A DNA stretch of 64,000 nucleotides from Aquincola tertiaricarbonis (GCF_023573145.1 NZ_CP097635.1:248001-312000), one strand, 5' to 3'; shown: positions 34,562 to 44,370, counted from the stretch's first letter. The notes: a model not told the origin generated them from the letters alone. Made by a program: numbers and translations.

Positions 34562-35691
34562 AGCACGCCTTCCCCCTTTCCTGCGCGCGCCGCTGGTCGG
34601 TGCCGGCCGCCTGCCTGCTGTCCCTGGCGCTGGCCGCCCCCGTGCTGGCTGGCGAAGGCCATGACCATGGCGACGCACCCGCGGCACCCAGTGCCAACGG
34701 CCCGCAACGGCTGCCCGATGGCAGCGTGTTCCTGCCCAAGCCCGCGCAGCGCCAGCTGGGTGTGCGCACCCTGCTGACCGAAGCCCGCGAGCTGCCGCGC
34801 GCGTTCGAGCTGAACGGCAAGGTGGTGATGGACCCGAACGCCGGCGGCAAGGTGCAGCCGCTGAATGCCGGCCGCATCGAGCCCGGGCCCCGTGGCCTGC
34901 CCGCTGCCGGCCAGGCCGTGCGCCAGGGCGAGGTGCTGGCCTATGTGCGCTCGTCGGCGGCGCCGATCGAACGATCGAACCAGGCGGCGCAGGTGGCGGA
35001 GCTGCGGGCGGCCAAGGCGCTGGCCGACAAGCGCCTGGCCCGCCTGCAGGAACTGGCCGACACCGTGCCGCGCAAGGACATCGAAGTCGCCGACAGCGAA
35101 GCCCGCAGCCTGGCCGAGCGCATCGCCGCGCTGGGCAGCGGCCTGGCCATGCGCGAGGCGCTGGTGGCGCCGGTGACGGGCGTGATCGCCTCGGCGCAGG
35201 TGGTGGCCGGCCAGGTGGTGGACGCCCGTGAGCTGGTGTTCGAAATCGTCGACCCGGCACGCCTGCACATCGAGGCCCTGGCCTTCGACCCGGCTTTGGC
35301 GGCCGACATCGGACGGGCCACGCTGGCCGTCGGTGCGCAGCGGGTGCCGCTGAGCTTCGTCGGCGCGGCGCGCAGCCTGCGCGAGCAGGCGCTGCCGCTG
35401 ACCTTCCGCGCCCAGGGCCCGGCCCTGCAGTCGCTGGCGGTGGGCCAGCCGGTGCGGGTGTTCGTCGAAGGCCGCGAACGCGTGCCAGGCATCGCGGTGC
35501 CGGTCACGGCCTTGATGAAGAACCCGTCGAACCAGGCCATCGTCTGGGTGAAGACGGCGCCCGAACGCTTCGAGCCGCGCACCGTGACCACCGAGCCGCT
35601 GGACGGCGTGACGGTGGCCGTGACCTCGGGGCTGAAGGCCGGTGATCGGGTGGCGACGCAGGGCGCCAGCTTGATCAACCAAGTGCGTTGA
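34558..35691 (+). CDS. CzcB-like RND periplasmic adaptor
   Basis: Encodes 377 aa, with a GTG start overlapping the previous stop (GTGA, 34558-34561). A signal peptide ends near residue 31, followed by GEGHDHGDA, a His-rich N-terminus seen in CzcB-type adaptors. The body has the hairpin and lipoyl pieces (AGRIEPGPRGLPAAGQAVRQGEVLAYVRS near 102-130; ALVAPVTGVIASAQVVAGQVVDA near 200-223), a beta-barrel and the membrane-proximal domain (PSNQAIVWVKTAPERFEPRTVTT). It couples the RND pump to the outer-membrane channel and may hand over metal ions. The pump gene follows after 12 bases. Confidence 0.92.
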   Translation: MKHAFPLSCARRWSVPAACLLSLALAAPVLAGEGHDHGDAPAAPSANGPQRLPDGSVFLPKPAQRQLGVRTLLTEARELPRAFELNGKVVMDPNAGGKVQPLNAGRIEPGPRGLPAAGQAVRQGEVLAYVRSSAAPIERSNQAAQVAELRAAKALADKRLARLQELADTVPRKDIEVADSEARSLAERIAALGSGLAMREALVAPVTGVIASAQVVAGQVVDARELVFEIVDPARLHIEALAFDPALAADIGRATLAVGAQRVPLSFVGAARSLREQALPLTFRAQGPALQSLAVGQPVRVFVEGRERVPGIAVPVTALMKNPSNQAIVWVKTAPERFEPRTVTTEPLDGVTVAVTSGLKAGDRVATQGASLINQVR

Positions 35692-35703
35692 AGAAAGCCG
35701 GGT

Positions 35704-38700
35704 ATGTTCAAGTGGCTTCTGGAAAACAGCCTCAGCAACCGGCTGCTGGTCATCATCGCCAGCCTGGTGCTGATGGCCTATGGCGCCTTCACGCTGCAGC
35801 GCACGCCGGTGGACGTATTCCCCGACCTCAACAAGCCCACGGTCACGATCATGACCGAGGCCGGCGGCATGGCCGCCGAGGAGGTGGAACAGCTCATCAC
35901 CTTCCCGCTCGAGACGACGATGAACGGCCTGCCGGGCGTGGAGAGCGTACGCTCCACCTCGTCGGCGGGCCTCTCCTTCCTGTACGTCACCTTCGACTGG
36001 AACACCGACATCTTCCGCGCCCGCCAGCTGGTGGCCGAGCGGCTGTCGGCCATGGAAGAAGGCCTGGCCGAAGGCGTGGTGCCGCGCATGGGGCCGATCA
36101 GCTCCATCATGGGCGAGATCATGCAGATCGCCATTCCGGTCGATCCTCAAAAGATCAACCCGATGGCGGTTCGCGAATATGCCGACTGGGTGCTGCGGCC
36201 GCGGCTGTTGTCGATCCCGGGCGTGGCGCAGGTCATCCCGATCGGCGGCCAGGTGCGGCAGTTCCAGGTGCAGCCCGACACCGTGCGCATGGCGGCGCTG
36301 GGCATCACGCACGACCAGCTGGAAGCGGCCCTGAAGGGCTTCGCGGCCAACACCTCCGGCGGCTTCCTGGAGCTGAACGGGCGCGAGGTGCTCATCCGCC
36401 ACATCGGCCGCACCTCGCGGCTGGACGACCTGAAGAACCTGGCCCTGGGCGCCAACCAGGGCCAGCCCATCCTGCTGCGACAGATCGCCGAGGTGACCTT
36501 CGCGCCGGCGCTGCAGCGCGGCGACGCCGGCTTCGAGGGGCAGCCCGCGGTGATCCTGGGCATCCAGAAGCAGCCCACCGCGGACACCATCGCGCTGACA
36601 CGCGCCATCGAAGAAGCGCTGACCGGCCTGAAGGCCTCGCTGCCCGCGGGCATGGAAGCGCCGCGCGTCACCTTCCGCCAGGCCAGCTTCATCGAAGCCT
36701 CCATCACCACGCTGCAGGGCAAGCTCATCGGCGCGTCGGTCTTCGTCGCGGTGATCCTGTTCTTCTTCCTCGGCACGCTGCGGCCGACGGTGATCGCGCT
36801 CACCGCCATCCCGGTGTCCATCTTCATCACCGGCCTGGTCTTCCGCTACTTCGGGCTGTCGATCAACACCATGACGCTGGGCGGCCTGGCGATTGCCATC
36901 GGCGGGCTGGTGGACGACGCGGTGGTGGACGTGGAGAACATCCTGCGACGGCTGAAGGAGGACCGCGCCCGCCACCCGCAGCACCGGCTGCATCCGCTGC
37001 AGCTGGTGGCCAAGGCCTCGATGGAGGTGCGCTCGGGCATCCTCTATGCCACGGTCATCATCGTGCTGGTGTTCCTGCCACTGTTTGCGCTGCCGGGCCT
37101 GGAAGGCAAGCTCTTCGTGCCGCTGGGCATCGCCTTCATCGTCTCGACGCTGGCCTCGCTGCTGGTGTCGGTGACGGTGACGCCGGTGCTGAGCTACTAC
37201 CTGCTGCCGCGCATGAAGCACCTGGACCATGGCGACACCCGGGTGCTCATCTGGCTCAAGGCCCGCTATGCCAGCAGCCTGCAGGCGGTGCTGGCGCGGC
37301 CGCGGGCCGCACTGGCCGCGGCCGGGCTGGCGGTGGTGGCGGCAGCGGCGGCGGTGCCGTTCTTTCCCACCACCTTCCTGCCGCCCTTCAACGAAGGCAC
37401 GCTGCTGATCGGCCTGCGGCTGAACCCGGGCGTCACGCTGTCGGAAAGCTCGGCGCTGGCGCGCCAGGCCGAGCTGCTGGTGAGCCAGGTGCCCGAGGTC
37501 ACGCACGTGGGCCGGCGCAGCGGCCGGGCCGAGCTGGACGAACATGCCGAAGGCGTGCACGTGAGCGAGCTGGACGTGGGCCTGCTGCCCGCGGCCGAGC
37601 TGAAGCGGCCGATGGACGAGATCCGCGCCGACATCCGCGCGCGGCTGGCCAACCTGCCGGCGGCCATCGAGATCGGCCAGCCGATCTCGCACCGCATCGA
37701 CCACATGCTGTCGGGCGTGCGCTCGCAGATCGCGCTGAAGATCTACGGCGACGACCTGGACGCCCTGCGCGGCCAGGCCGATGCACTGCGCCAGCGGCTG
37801 GCCGCCATCCCGGGCATCGCCGACCTGCAGATCGAAAAGCAGGTGCTGGCGCCGCAGATCAAGGTGCGGGTGGACTATGCCGCCGCCGCGCAGTACGGGC
37901 TGCCGGCACCGCAGGTGCTGGCCACGCTGCAAAGCCTGGTGGAAGGCGAGCGCATCACGCAGATCGTCGAAGGCGGGCGCCGCTTCGCGCTGGTGGTCAA
38001 GCTGCCCGAATCGGCGCGGTCGATCGAAGGGCTGGGCCAGATCCTGATCGAGACGCCGACGGGCCGCATCCCGCTGTCGCGCATCGCCAGCATCGAAGAA
38101 GGCGACGGGCCCAACCAGATCAGCCGCGACGACGGCAAGCGGCGCATCGTGCTGTCGGCCAATGCATCGGGCCGTGCGCTGTCCGAGATCGTCGGCGACA
38201 TCCGCCGGGTGGTGGCCGACACGCGTCTGCCCGAGGGCTACTTCATCACCCTGGGCGGCCAGTTCCAGGCGCAGGAAGAAGCCTCGCGCCTGGTCGGGCT
38301 GCTGTCCATCGTCTCGCTGGTGCTGATGTTCGTGGTGCTGTACAGCCGCTACAAGTCCACCCGGCTGTCGGCGCTGATCATGGTCAACATCCCGTTGGCG
38401 CTGGTGGGCGCGGTGCTGGGGCTGTGGCTGTCGGGCCAGCCGCTGTCGGTGGCGGCACTGGTCGGCTTCATCACGCTGGCCGGCATCTCGGTGCGCAACG
38501 GCATCCTCAAGGTCAGCCACTACATCAACCTGATGCGCTTCGAGGGCGAAGCCTTCGACCTGCGGATGATCGTGCGCGGCTCGCTCGAGCGGCTGAGCCC
38601 GGTGCTGATGACCGCGCTGGTGACGGCCTTTGCGCTGGCGCCGCTGCTGTTCGAGGCCGAGCGACCCGGCACCGAAGTGCTGCACCCGGTGGCCGTGGTC

Positions 38701-38823
38701 ATCTTCTCCGGCCTCATCAGCTCGACGCTGCTGGACACCTTCCTGACGCCGGTGATGTTCTGGCTTTTCGGGCGGCGCGATGCCGAACGCCTGATGGCCG
38801 ACAAGGACGCCGAGGCGCTGTGA
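35704..38823 (+). CDS. Heavy-metal efflux RND pump (CzcA/CusA superfamily, HME type)
   Basis: Encodes 1039 aa, full length for an HME-RND pump. The N-terminus MFKWLLENSLSNRLLVII starts TM1; PVDVFPDLNKPTV is the usual first porter motif. Helix 4 reads GGLAIAIGGLVDDAVVDVEN (about residues 396-415). This is neither the DFG..DGA..VEN of Zn/Co/Cd pumps nor the CusA pattern; from memory it resembles the less-studied HME5 group (LVDDAV.DVEN), so the metal cannot be assigned. The second half has PLALVGAVLGLWLSG and GFITLAGISVRNGILKVSHY near 905-940. It is driven by the proton gradient and assembles with the adaptor and channel encoded upstream. Confidence 0.92.
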   Translation: MFKWLLENSLSNRLLVIIASLVLMAYGAFTLQRTPVDVFPDLNKPTVTIMTEAGGMAAEEVEQLITFPLETTMNGLPGVESVRSTSSAGLSFLYVTFDWNTDIFRARQLVAERLSAMEEGLAEGVVPRMGPISSIMGEIMQIAIPVDPQKINPMAVREYADWVLRPRLLSIPGVAQVIPIGGQVRQFQVQPDTVRMAALGITHDQLEAALKGFAANTSGGFLELNGREVLIRHIGRTSRLDDLKNLALGANQGQPILLRQIAEVTFAPALQRGDAGFEGQPAVILGIQKQPTADTIALTRAIEEALTGLKASLPAGMEAPRVTFRQASFIEASITTLQGKLIGASVFVAVILFFFLGTLRPTVIALTAIPVSIFITGLVFRYFGLSINTMTLGGLAIAIGGLVDDAVVDVENILRRLKEDRARHPQHRLHPLQLVAKASMEVRSGILYATVIIVLVFLPLFALPGLEGKLFVPLGIAFIVSTLASLLVSVTVTPVLSYYLLPRMKHLDHGDTRVLIWLKARYASSLQAVLARPRAALAAAGLAVVAAAAAVPFFPTTFLPPFNEGTLLIGLRLNPGVTLSESSALARQAELLVSQVPEVTHVGRRSGRAELDEHAEGVHVSELDVGLLPAAELKRPMDEIRADIRARLANLPAAIEIGQPISHRIDHMLSGVRSQIALKIYGDDLDALRGQADALRQRLAAIPGIADLQIEKQVLAPQIKVRVDYAAAAQYGLPAPQVLATLQSLVEGERITQIVEGGRRFALVVKLPESARSIEGLGQILIETPTGRIPLSRIASIEEGDGPNQISRDDGKRRIVLSANASGRALSEIVGDIRRVVADTRLPEGYFITLGGQFQAQEEASRLVGLLSIVSLVLMFVVLYSRYKSTRLSALIMVNIPLALVGAVLGLWLSGQPLSVAALVGFITLAGISVRNGILKVSHYINLMRFEGEAFDLRMIVRGSLERLSPVLMTALVTAFALAPLLFEAERPGTEVLHPVAVVIFSGLISSTLLDTFLTPVMFWLFGRRDAERLMADKDAEAL

Positions 38824-38868
38824 GCCCCACCCTACCCACCCCCACCCTGAACAATGAAAGGAACCCCA

Positions 38869-39261
38869 ATGACCCTGCACCACCTGATCGCCCTCGGCGC
38901 CCTGGCGCTGGCCTGTGCCGGCGCCGCGCGCGCGGCCGACGACAAGCACGACCATGCCCACAACCACCAGCCGCTGCACGGCGGCGTGGTGGTGGAAGTC
39001 AAGGACATGGACTACGAGCTGGTGGCCCAGCCCGGCAGCCTGCAGCTGTACCTGCGCGACCACGGCAAGCCGGTGGACGTGGCCAAGGCCAGCGCCCGCC
39101 TCACGCTGCTGACCGGCAGCGAGAAGCAGGACGTGGAGCTGAAGCCGGCCGGCGACAAGCTGGCCGCCAGCGGCAGCTTCAAGCTGGGGCCGGGCACCAA
39201 GGCGGTGGTCGTGGTCACGGTGAACGGCAAGCCGTCCACCGCGCGCTTCACGCTGAAGTAA
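38869..39261 (+). CDS. Small exported protein ending the metal efflux operon
   Basis: Encodes 130 aa. The ATG at 38869 is chosen over an in-frame ATG at 38854 because AAAGGA lies 7 bases before it. A signal peptide (TLHHLIALGALALACAGAARA) precedes DDKHDHAHNHQPLHGGVVV, a His cluster near residues 23-38 likely to bind metal. The rest is a small beta-rich domain (DYELVAQPGSLQLYLRDHG; LGPGTKAVVVVTVNGKPS). Comparable small proteins follow czcA-type genes in Burkholderiales. It may be a periplasmic metallochaperone or buffer, but no activity is known to me. It is the last gene; the chemoreceptor gene converges 22 bases away. Confidence 0.8.
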   Translation: MTLHHLIALGALALACAGAARAADDKHDHAHNHQPLHGGVVVEVKDMDYELVAQPGSLQLYLRDHGKPVDVAKASARLTLLTGSEKQDVELKPAGDKLAASGSFKLGPGTKAVVVVTVNGKPSTARFTLK

Positions 39262-39283
39262 GGGTGTGAGCCCGGTCTGGCGC

Positions 39284-40834
39284 TCAGGCGGGCGCCAGCC
39301 GGAACTTGCCGACGGCGCTCAACAGCCCGTCGGCCTGCACCTTCAGCGACTCGGCAGCCGCGGCGGACTCTTCCACCAGCGCGGCGTTCTGCTGCGTCAT
39401 GCCGTCCATCTGCATGATGGCGGTGTTCACCTCGCCCACGCTCTGCGTCTGCGATTGCACGGTGGTGGCGATCTCACCGATGAGCCGGCTCACGTCGCTC
39501 ACGGCCCGCACCACCTGCTGCATGGTGCTGCCCGCTTCATCCACCAGGGCGCCGCCGCGGCCCACCTGGTCTTCCGAGCTGGCGATCAGCGACTTGATCT
39601 CGCGCGCCGCCTGGGCCGAGCGCTGGGCCAGGCTGCGCACTTCCGAGGCCACCACCGCAAAGCCGCGGCCCTGCTCGCCGGCACGGGCGGCCTCCACCGC
39701 GGCATTCAAGGCCAGGATATTGGTCTGGAAGGCGATGCCATCGATGACGCCAATGATGTCGCCGATCTTGCGCGAAGCAGCCTGGATGCCGCTCATGGTC
39801 TCGACCACGCGGGCCACCACCGCGCCGCCCTGCGTGGCCACCTCGGCGGCGGCATGCGCCAGCTGGTGCGCCTGCTGGGCCGAAGCCGCGCTGTGGCGCA
39901 CGGTCTCGGCCACCTGCTGCATCGCCGCGGAGGTCTGCTCTATGCTGGCGGCCGCCTGCTCGGTGCGCATCGACAGGTCGTGGCCGCCGCTGGACACCTC
40001 CTGCGCGGCCGTGGCCACGGCATCGGCCCCCAGCCGCACGCTGCTCACCGAGGCATTGAGCGCGGCCTGCATGCGGGCCAGCGCCCGCAGCAGGTCACCC
40101 AGCTCGTCGCGGCGGTCGCTGCGCACCGGCACGCTCAGGTCGCCGTCGGCGATGCGATCGGCGGTGGCGGCGGCATGGGCCAGCGGCGTGGTCAGCGAGC
40201 GGGTCAGCAGCACCGCGACCAGGCCTCCCAGCAGCAGCGCCACGATGATCATCGCGCCGATGCCCCAGCGCACCGACGCGTAGTCACGGCTGCTGCGTGC
40301 CGAGGCGTCGGCCGCGCCCTGGGTGTTGCTGTTGGTCAGCGTCACCATCGCATCGGTGGTCGCCCGGAAGGCCTTGCGCGAATCGCCGCGCAGAAAGGCA
40401 CGGGCCTCTTGCGCACGGCCTTCTTTCAGCAGCGTCAGCAGCTGCGGCTGGCTGGCGCGGTAGCGTTGCACGGCGGCCTGCAGCGCCTGGAAGGCCTGGC
40501 GTTCGGCCTCGTCGCCCATCGTGCGTTCGTAGGCCGCCAGCAGCGGCGGCAGCACTTTCCACTGCCGGGCGATGCGGGCGGATTCGTCCTTCATCGCCTG
40601 CTCGTCGCCGCCCAGCAGCATCTGCAGCTCGGCGCGGCGCATCTGGTTCAGCGCCTCGTTGACACCGGCCAGCTGCTGGGTGCTGGGCAACCAGTCGTCG
40701 GCCAGGGCCGTCACGCTGTCATGCACCCGGCTCACCCGGTCCAGGGCATACAGGCCCATCGCCAGCACCAGCGCCAGCAGCACGGCAAAGCCGGCGGCCA
40801 GACGCACACCCACACGCAGGTTCGACAAGCGCAT
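39284..40834 (-). CDS. Methyl-accepting chemotaxis protein
   Basis: Encodes 516 aa from the ATG at 40834; the 52-residue in-frame extension upstream is basic and non-helical. TM1 is at about 12-30, a periplasmic four-helix-bundle-like sensor at about 32-188 and TM2 at about 190-212. A HAMP domain ([23 protein letters not shown]) precedes the signalling coiled coil. The hairpin tip ([23 protein letters not shown] and [16 protein letters not shown]) is the standard MCP signature. No CheB/CheR-docking pentapeptide is visible at the C-terminus. It would control the CheA/CheW pathway in response to an unknown ligand. Isolated from other chemotaxis genes. Confidence 0.95.
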   Translation of the reverse strand: MRLSNLRVGVRLAAGFAVLLALVLAMGLYALDRVSRVHDSVTALADDWLPSTQQLAGVNEALNQMRRAELQMLLGGDEQAMKDESARIARQWKVLPPLLAAYERTMGDEAERQAFQALQAAVQRYRASQPQLLTLLKEGRAQEARAFLRGDSRKAFRATTDAMVTLTNSNTQGAADASARSSRDYASVRWGIGAMIIVALLLGGLVAVLLTRSLTTPLAHAAATADRIADGDLSVPVRSDRRDELGDLLRALARMQAALNASVSSVRLGADAVATAAQEVSSGGHDLSMRTEQAAASIEQTSAAMQQVAETVRHSAASAQQAHQLAHAAAEVATQGGAVVARVVETMSGIQAASRKIGDIIGVIDGIAFQTNILALNAAVEAARAGEQGRGFAVVASEVRSLAQRSAQAAREIKSLIASSEDQVGRGGALVDEAGSTMQQVVRAVSDVSRLIGEIATTVQSQTQSVGEVNTAIMQMDGMTQQNAALVEESAAAAESLKVQADGLLSAVGKFRLAPA

Positions 40835-41020
40835 TGCGACGACTCCCTCACACACACCCCGGGCTCGGTGCCCGTCAGCCGGTATCGGACGTGCAGCGGC
40901 CGAGCTTGAGCGGCGGCCTCGGCGACGTGTTGCAAGCGCCACCCCATCCTTCCGTTTGACGATGGCGCGCTGCATCGGTCTGCCTAGCATCGGCCGACCT
41001 GAAACCTGTGAGGAGACGCC

Positions 41021-41935
41021 ATGTCCTGGCCTTGTTTCGCACGTCGCTGCCGTTCTGCCATCCGCCGGGCCGGGGCCGCCGGTCTGCTGCTCGCACCCGT
41101 GCTGGGCCTGGCGCAGGACGCGCAGGAGGAGATCAACAAGCAGATCGCCAAGCTGACCAGCGACGCCATCAGCGCGCGGCTGGTCGGGGTGCAGGCGGGT
41201 GTGCTGCGCGCTGCTGGCGCCGCTGCGGCACAGAAGCCGAACAACGCCTGGGGCAGCTACACCAACTTCAGACTCAAGTTCTCATCCGACATGGATGATG
41301 GTTTCGGCGGTTCGGTGCGCAGCAGCGATTCATTCACCACCGACGTCGGCGTGCTCGGCTACGACCGCGACCTGTCACGCGACACTACGGTGGGCGTGGC
41401 GCTGGACACGGCCAAGACAAGGCACGAAAGCGGCAACAGCTGGGGCCTGTCGCCCTATCTGGCCTACCGCTTCTCGGAGCACTACTTCGCCATCGCCAAG
41501 TTCCGTTACGGCCGCTTCGAGGGCGGCGGCGCCAAGGCCGACAGCTACAGCCTGGGAGGTTCGCTGAACACGGTGCAACCGTTCGGCGACTGGACCTTCC
41601 GCGGCGAGGCGGGCCTGGCGACCACACACACCAAGACCCGGATCGACCTTCCGCCACTGTCGAGCCGCGAGAGCGACAACGTGTGGAGCTGGAACCTCAA
41701 CGGCCAGGGCGACTACCGTTTCGGCGATGGCTGGATGGCGTTCGCCGGCCTCAGCGCCAACGGCAGCGATGAATCCCATTCCACTTCGCTCAGCGCCAGC
41801 GCCGGTGTCGAGAAGGCCTTCAACACCGACGGCGCCGTGCAGCTGAAGTACGAAACCAAAGTGGCCGACAACCTGCAGGCCGGCACCGACATCAAGACCC
41901 GTGCCGTCACCGTGTCGCTGCGCTGGCGCTTCTAA
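41021..41935 (+). CDS. Outer-membrane autotransporter-type beta-barrel protein without passenger
   Basis: Encodes 304 aa with a good ribosome-binding site (GAGGAG). The signal peptide ends near residue 32 (LGLAQD). A short periplasmic helical segment follows ([22 protein letters not shown]), then from residue 70 alternating amphipathic strands to a C-terminal RWRF, ending in Phe as outer-membrane barrels do. [17 protein letters not shown] and [23 protein letters not shown] resemble autotransporter translocator domains (PF03797-like), but there is no passenger. The next gene, an exported caspase-like protein, starts 18 bases later and its mature N-terminus has a similar DAIS/QIA stretch, so the two are probably functionally paired. 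Confidence 0.75.
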   Translation: MSWPCFARRCRSAIRRAGAAGLLLAPVLGLAQDAQEEINKQIAKLTSDAISARLVGVQAGVLRAAGAAAAQKPNNAWGSYTNFRLKFSSDMDDGFGGSVRSSDSFTTDVGVLGYDRDLSRDTTVGVALDTAKTRHESGNSWGLSPYLAYRFSEHYFAIAKFRYGRFEGGGAKADSYSLGGSLNTVQPFGDWTFRGEAGLATTHTKTRIDLPPLSSRESDNVWSWNLNGQGDYRFGDGWMAFAGLSANGSDESHSTSLSASAGVEKAFNTDGAVQLKYETKVADNLQAGTDIKTRAVTVSLRWRF

Positions 41936-41953
41936 AGCCCGGCCGATGCTGCG

Positions 41954-44275
41954 ATGACGACCCGCCGCGCCTGGCTCGCCAGCAGCCTGGCCAGCTTGGG
42001 CTGGCCCGCGTGGGCCCATGCGCAAGCGGGCGCGGCGGTGCGCGACGCCATCAGCCAGCAGATCGCCAACCAGGTGGCGGCCGGGCAGCGCTGGTCCGCC
42101 GAATCGCGCATGGTCACGCCGGTGCTGCAGATCGGCGACACCCAGCGCCGGCTCATCGGGCTGTGGCTGCCGGCAGGTGGCCAGCAGTTGCTGCAGCAGT
42201 TTGCAGACGGCACGCTGCTGGCCTGGGATCTGGCCCGCGGGGCACCGGTCGCCAGCCTCGCGCTGCGCGAGGGTGACCGCCCGCTCGCATTCGACCCCGA
42301 GACCCGCACGCTGCAGCTGCTGCGCGACGGCCGCCTCTTCGTGCTGCCGTCCACCGGTGCCGCCCAGCCGCTGGCCACTACGCCGGCACCGCTGCTCACG
42401 GCGATGGCCGATGGCGCGCAGTGCTGGGCTGGCACGCGCGAAGGCCATGTGTTGCTGCTGGCCCGCGATGGCGCGCTGCGCCGCCAGGTGCCGGCCTCGC
42501 CCTCCGCCATCCGCAGCCTGTCGCCGGCCGGTGGCCAGGGGGTGCTGGCGCTGGACGACGCAGATGACGCCTGGCTCATCGACGAGTCACGCGCGCGACG
42601 ACTCGCCGGTGGCATCGCGGCACTGGGTGGCCGGCTGGGGGACGGCCGCCACCTGCTGCTGCTGCGCGACGGCAGCGTGCGCAGCGTGGACCCGCAAGGC
42701 CAGCTGCGTGCGCTGGCCTTGCCACCGCCGGCTGAGCACGGGGCGATCCGGCAACTGGCGGCCAGCCCCGACGATGACGCCGTAGCCGCAGTCACTGAGC
42801 GCGGCGCCCTGCTGCTGTGGCAGGCGGGCGGCTGGCAGGTGATGGACACACGCACGGCGGCCGTCGTGTGCCTGGGCCGTGGCCGCTTCCTGCATGCCCG
42901 ACCCGACGGTGTCGCGATGCTGCGCACGGCCGGCGTCGCGCATGCGCTGCTGTCCATCGTGCCGGCCGCCCAGGGCTGGGTGGTGGTGGACCATGAAGGC
43001 CGCTATGACGGCAGCATCGACGGCACGAAGGATGTGCACTGGCAGGCCGGCGACAACCGCCTGCCGCTGGACCGCTTCTTCGAAGACTACTTCCACACCG
43101 GCCTGCTGGCCCAACACATCGCGGCGACCGCCGGCCGGCCGCTGCCAGGCCCACCGGCCCATGTCGGCGAACGGGTGTTCCTGCCGCCCGATGTGGCCAT
43201 CGACCTGCCGGCCGGGCCGATGACAGCGGACCAGGCCACCCGCGTGGTGGTCGTCAGCGAAAGCCGCGGCGGCGATCTGCGCGAAGACACGCGGCTGTTT
43301 CACAACGGCAAGCGCCTGCCGCCCAAAGCCCGCGTCGGTTCGCAACGCATCGAGAAGGACGGCCGCCTGCTGGTGGCCGATGTCTTCGAGTTCAACGCCG
43401 AGCGCGGCGCCAATGAGCTGTTTGCCGAGGTCCGCAACGTGCACGGCCTGGCGGGGCGATCACCGATCGTGCGCCAGGTCACGCCCGGCTTCCAGGCGGC
43501 GGGCCGGCTGCAGCTGGTGGGCGTGGCCATCGACCGCTACCGCACCGCCGCCATGAACCTCGACTATGCGAAGGCCGATGCACAGGCGCTGTTGCAGGCC
43601 ACCGAGCGCGCCGCAGGCAGCACCTATGCCGTGGTCGGCAGCAGCCTGCTGACGGACGAGCGGGCCACCCGCCGCGGCGTGCTCGCAATGCTGCGGGACC
43701 TGCAAGGCTTGAAGCCGCAGGACGTGCTGCTGCTCGTGCTGGCCGGGCACGGCACGCTGGAGCAGGACGAGTGGTACTTCCTGCCGCACGATGTCGACCC
43801 GTCCGATGTCCGGCGCGGCGGCATCTCGGCGCGCGAGCTGCAAGACGCGCTCGTCGCCACGCCCGCGCGGCAGGTCTTCCTGATGATCGACGCCTGCAAC
43901 GCAGGCGCCACAGTCGACAGCTTCAACCGCTACCGCGACTTCCAGCGGCGCTTCGCGCAACAGGTGGGCCGGTCGGCCGGCATCTCGGTGCTGACGGCCA
44001 CGCGCCGCGACCAAGCGGCGGTGGAATTGCGCTCGCTCGGCCATGGGCTGTTCAGCCACGTGGCGTTGCAAGGGCTGGCCGGTCAGGCGGACCGCCAGCC
44101 GCAGGACGGCACGATCACTGCGCATGAACTGGCCGCCTTCGTCGGCGACCGCCTCGAAGCGCGGTCCGGCGAACTCGCGGCGCGGGCGCTGCCGGGGCAG
44201 GCGGCACCAGGTCTGCAGTCGCCGGCCTACTTCGTGATCGGGGCGGACTTCCCGATCGGCACCGTGCGTCGGTAG
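41954..44275 (+). CDS. Exported caspase-family (C14) protein with N-terminal propeller-like region
   Basis: Encodes 773 aa. The N-terminus TTRRAWLASSLASLGWPAWAHA is a Tat-like signal peptide, so the protein is exported. Residues 55-320 are repeated short strands with WD-like spacing (LLAWDLARG, LLQIGDTQRR, VLLLARDGALR, AAVTERGALLLWQAGGW), consistent with a beta-propeller. Residues about 515-770 form a caspase-like domain: VAIDRYRTAAMNLDYAKADAQ, then LVLAGHG with catalytic His599 and MIDACNAG with catalytic Cys648. Bacterial C14 peptidases usually act in the cytoplasm, so periplasmic or surface placement with an outer-membrane barrel partner (18 bases upstream) is notable. Specificity and target unknown. 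Confidence 0.88.
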   Translation: MTTRRAWLASSLASLGWPAWAHAQAGAAVRDAISQQIANQVAAGQRWSAESRMVTPVLQIGDTQRRLIGLWLPAGGQQLLQQFADGTLLAWDLARGAPVASLALREGDRPLAFDPETRTLQLLRDGRLFVLPSTGAAQPLATTPAPLLTAMADGAQCWAGTREGHVLLLARDGALRRQVPASPSAIRSLSPAGGQGVLALDDADDAWLIDESRARRLAGGIAALGGRLGDGRHLLLLRDGSVRSVDPQGQLRALALPPPAEHGAIRQLAASPDDDAVAAVTERGALLLWQAGGWQVMDTRTAAVVCLGRGRFLHARPDGVAMLRTAGVAHALLSIVPAAQGWVVVDHEGRYDGSIDGTKDVHWQAGDNRLPLDRFFEDYFHTGLLAQHIAATAGRPLPGPPAHVGERVFLPPDVAIDLPAGPMTADQATRVVVVSESRGGDLREDTRLFHNGKRLPPKARVGSQRIEKDGRLLVADVFEFNAERGANELFAEVRNVHGLAGRSPIVRQVTPGFQAAGRLQLVGVAIDRYRTAAMNLDYAKADAQALLQATERAAGSTYAVVGSSLLTDERATRRGVLAMLRDLQGLKPQDVLLLVLAGHGTLEQDEWYFLPHDVDPSDVRRGGISARELQDALVATPARQVFLMIDACNAGATVDSFNRYRDFQRRFAQQVGRSAGISVLTATRRDQAAVELRSLGHGLFSHVALQGLAGQADRQPQDGTITAHELAAFVGDRLEARSGELAARALPGQAAPGLQSPAYFVIGADFPIGTVRR

Positions 44276-44319
44276 GTGCGAAAGAGCCGATTGACCAACC
44301 CGCACGTCTCGTGCGTAAA

Positions 44320-44334
44320 TGCGAATGATTGTTA
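44320..44334 (+). promoter_or_regulatory. Fur-box-like site upstream of the FecI sigma gene
   Basis: TGCGAATGATTGTTA matches the 7-1-7 Fur consensus TGATAAT-N-ATTATCA at 10 of 14 positions, in an unusually AT-rich patch 37-51 bases before the FecI ATG. It fits iron repression of the sigma/anti-sigma pair. Confidence 0.55.
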
Positions 44335-44370
44335 TTTAGTCGATCAACCGGTCGCCCCTGCCAGGTGCCC

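Noticed and set aside
34447..39063. 1538-codon minus-strand frame opposite the metal efflux operon
   Set aside because: Composition (His, Arg, Gln, Gly repeats) is that of an antisense shadow; the plus strand carries recognised adaptor and pump genes.
40956..40990. Sigma-70-type promoter TTGACG ... TAGCAT before the beta-barrel gene
   Set aside because: The hexamers are 23 bases apart, too far for a normal promoter; recorded only as a possibility.
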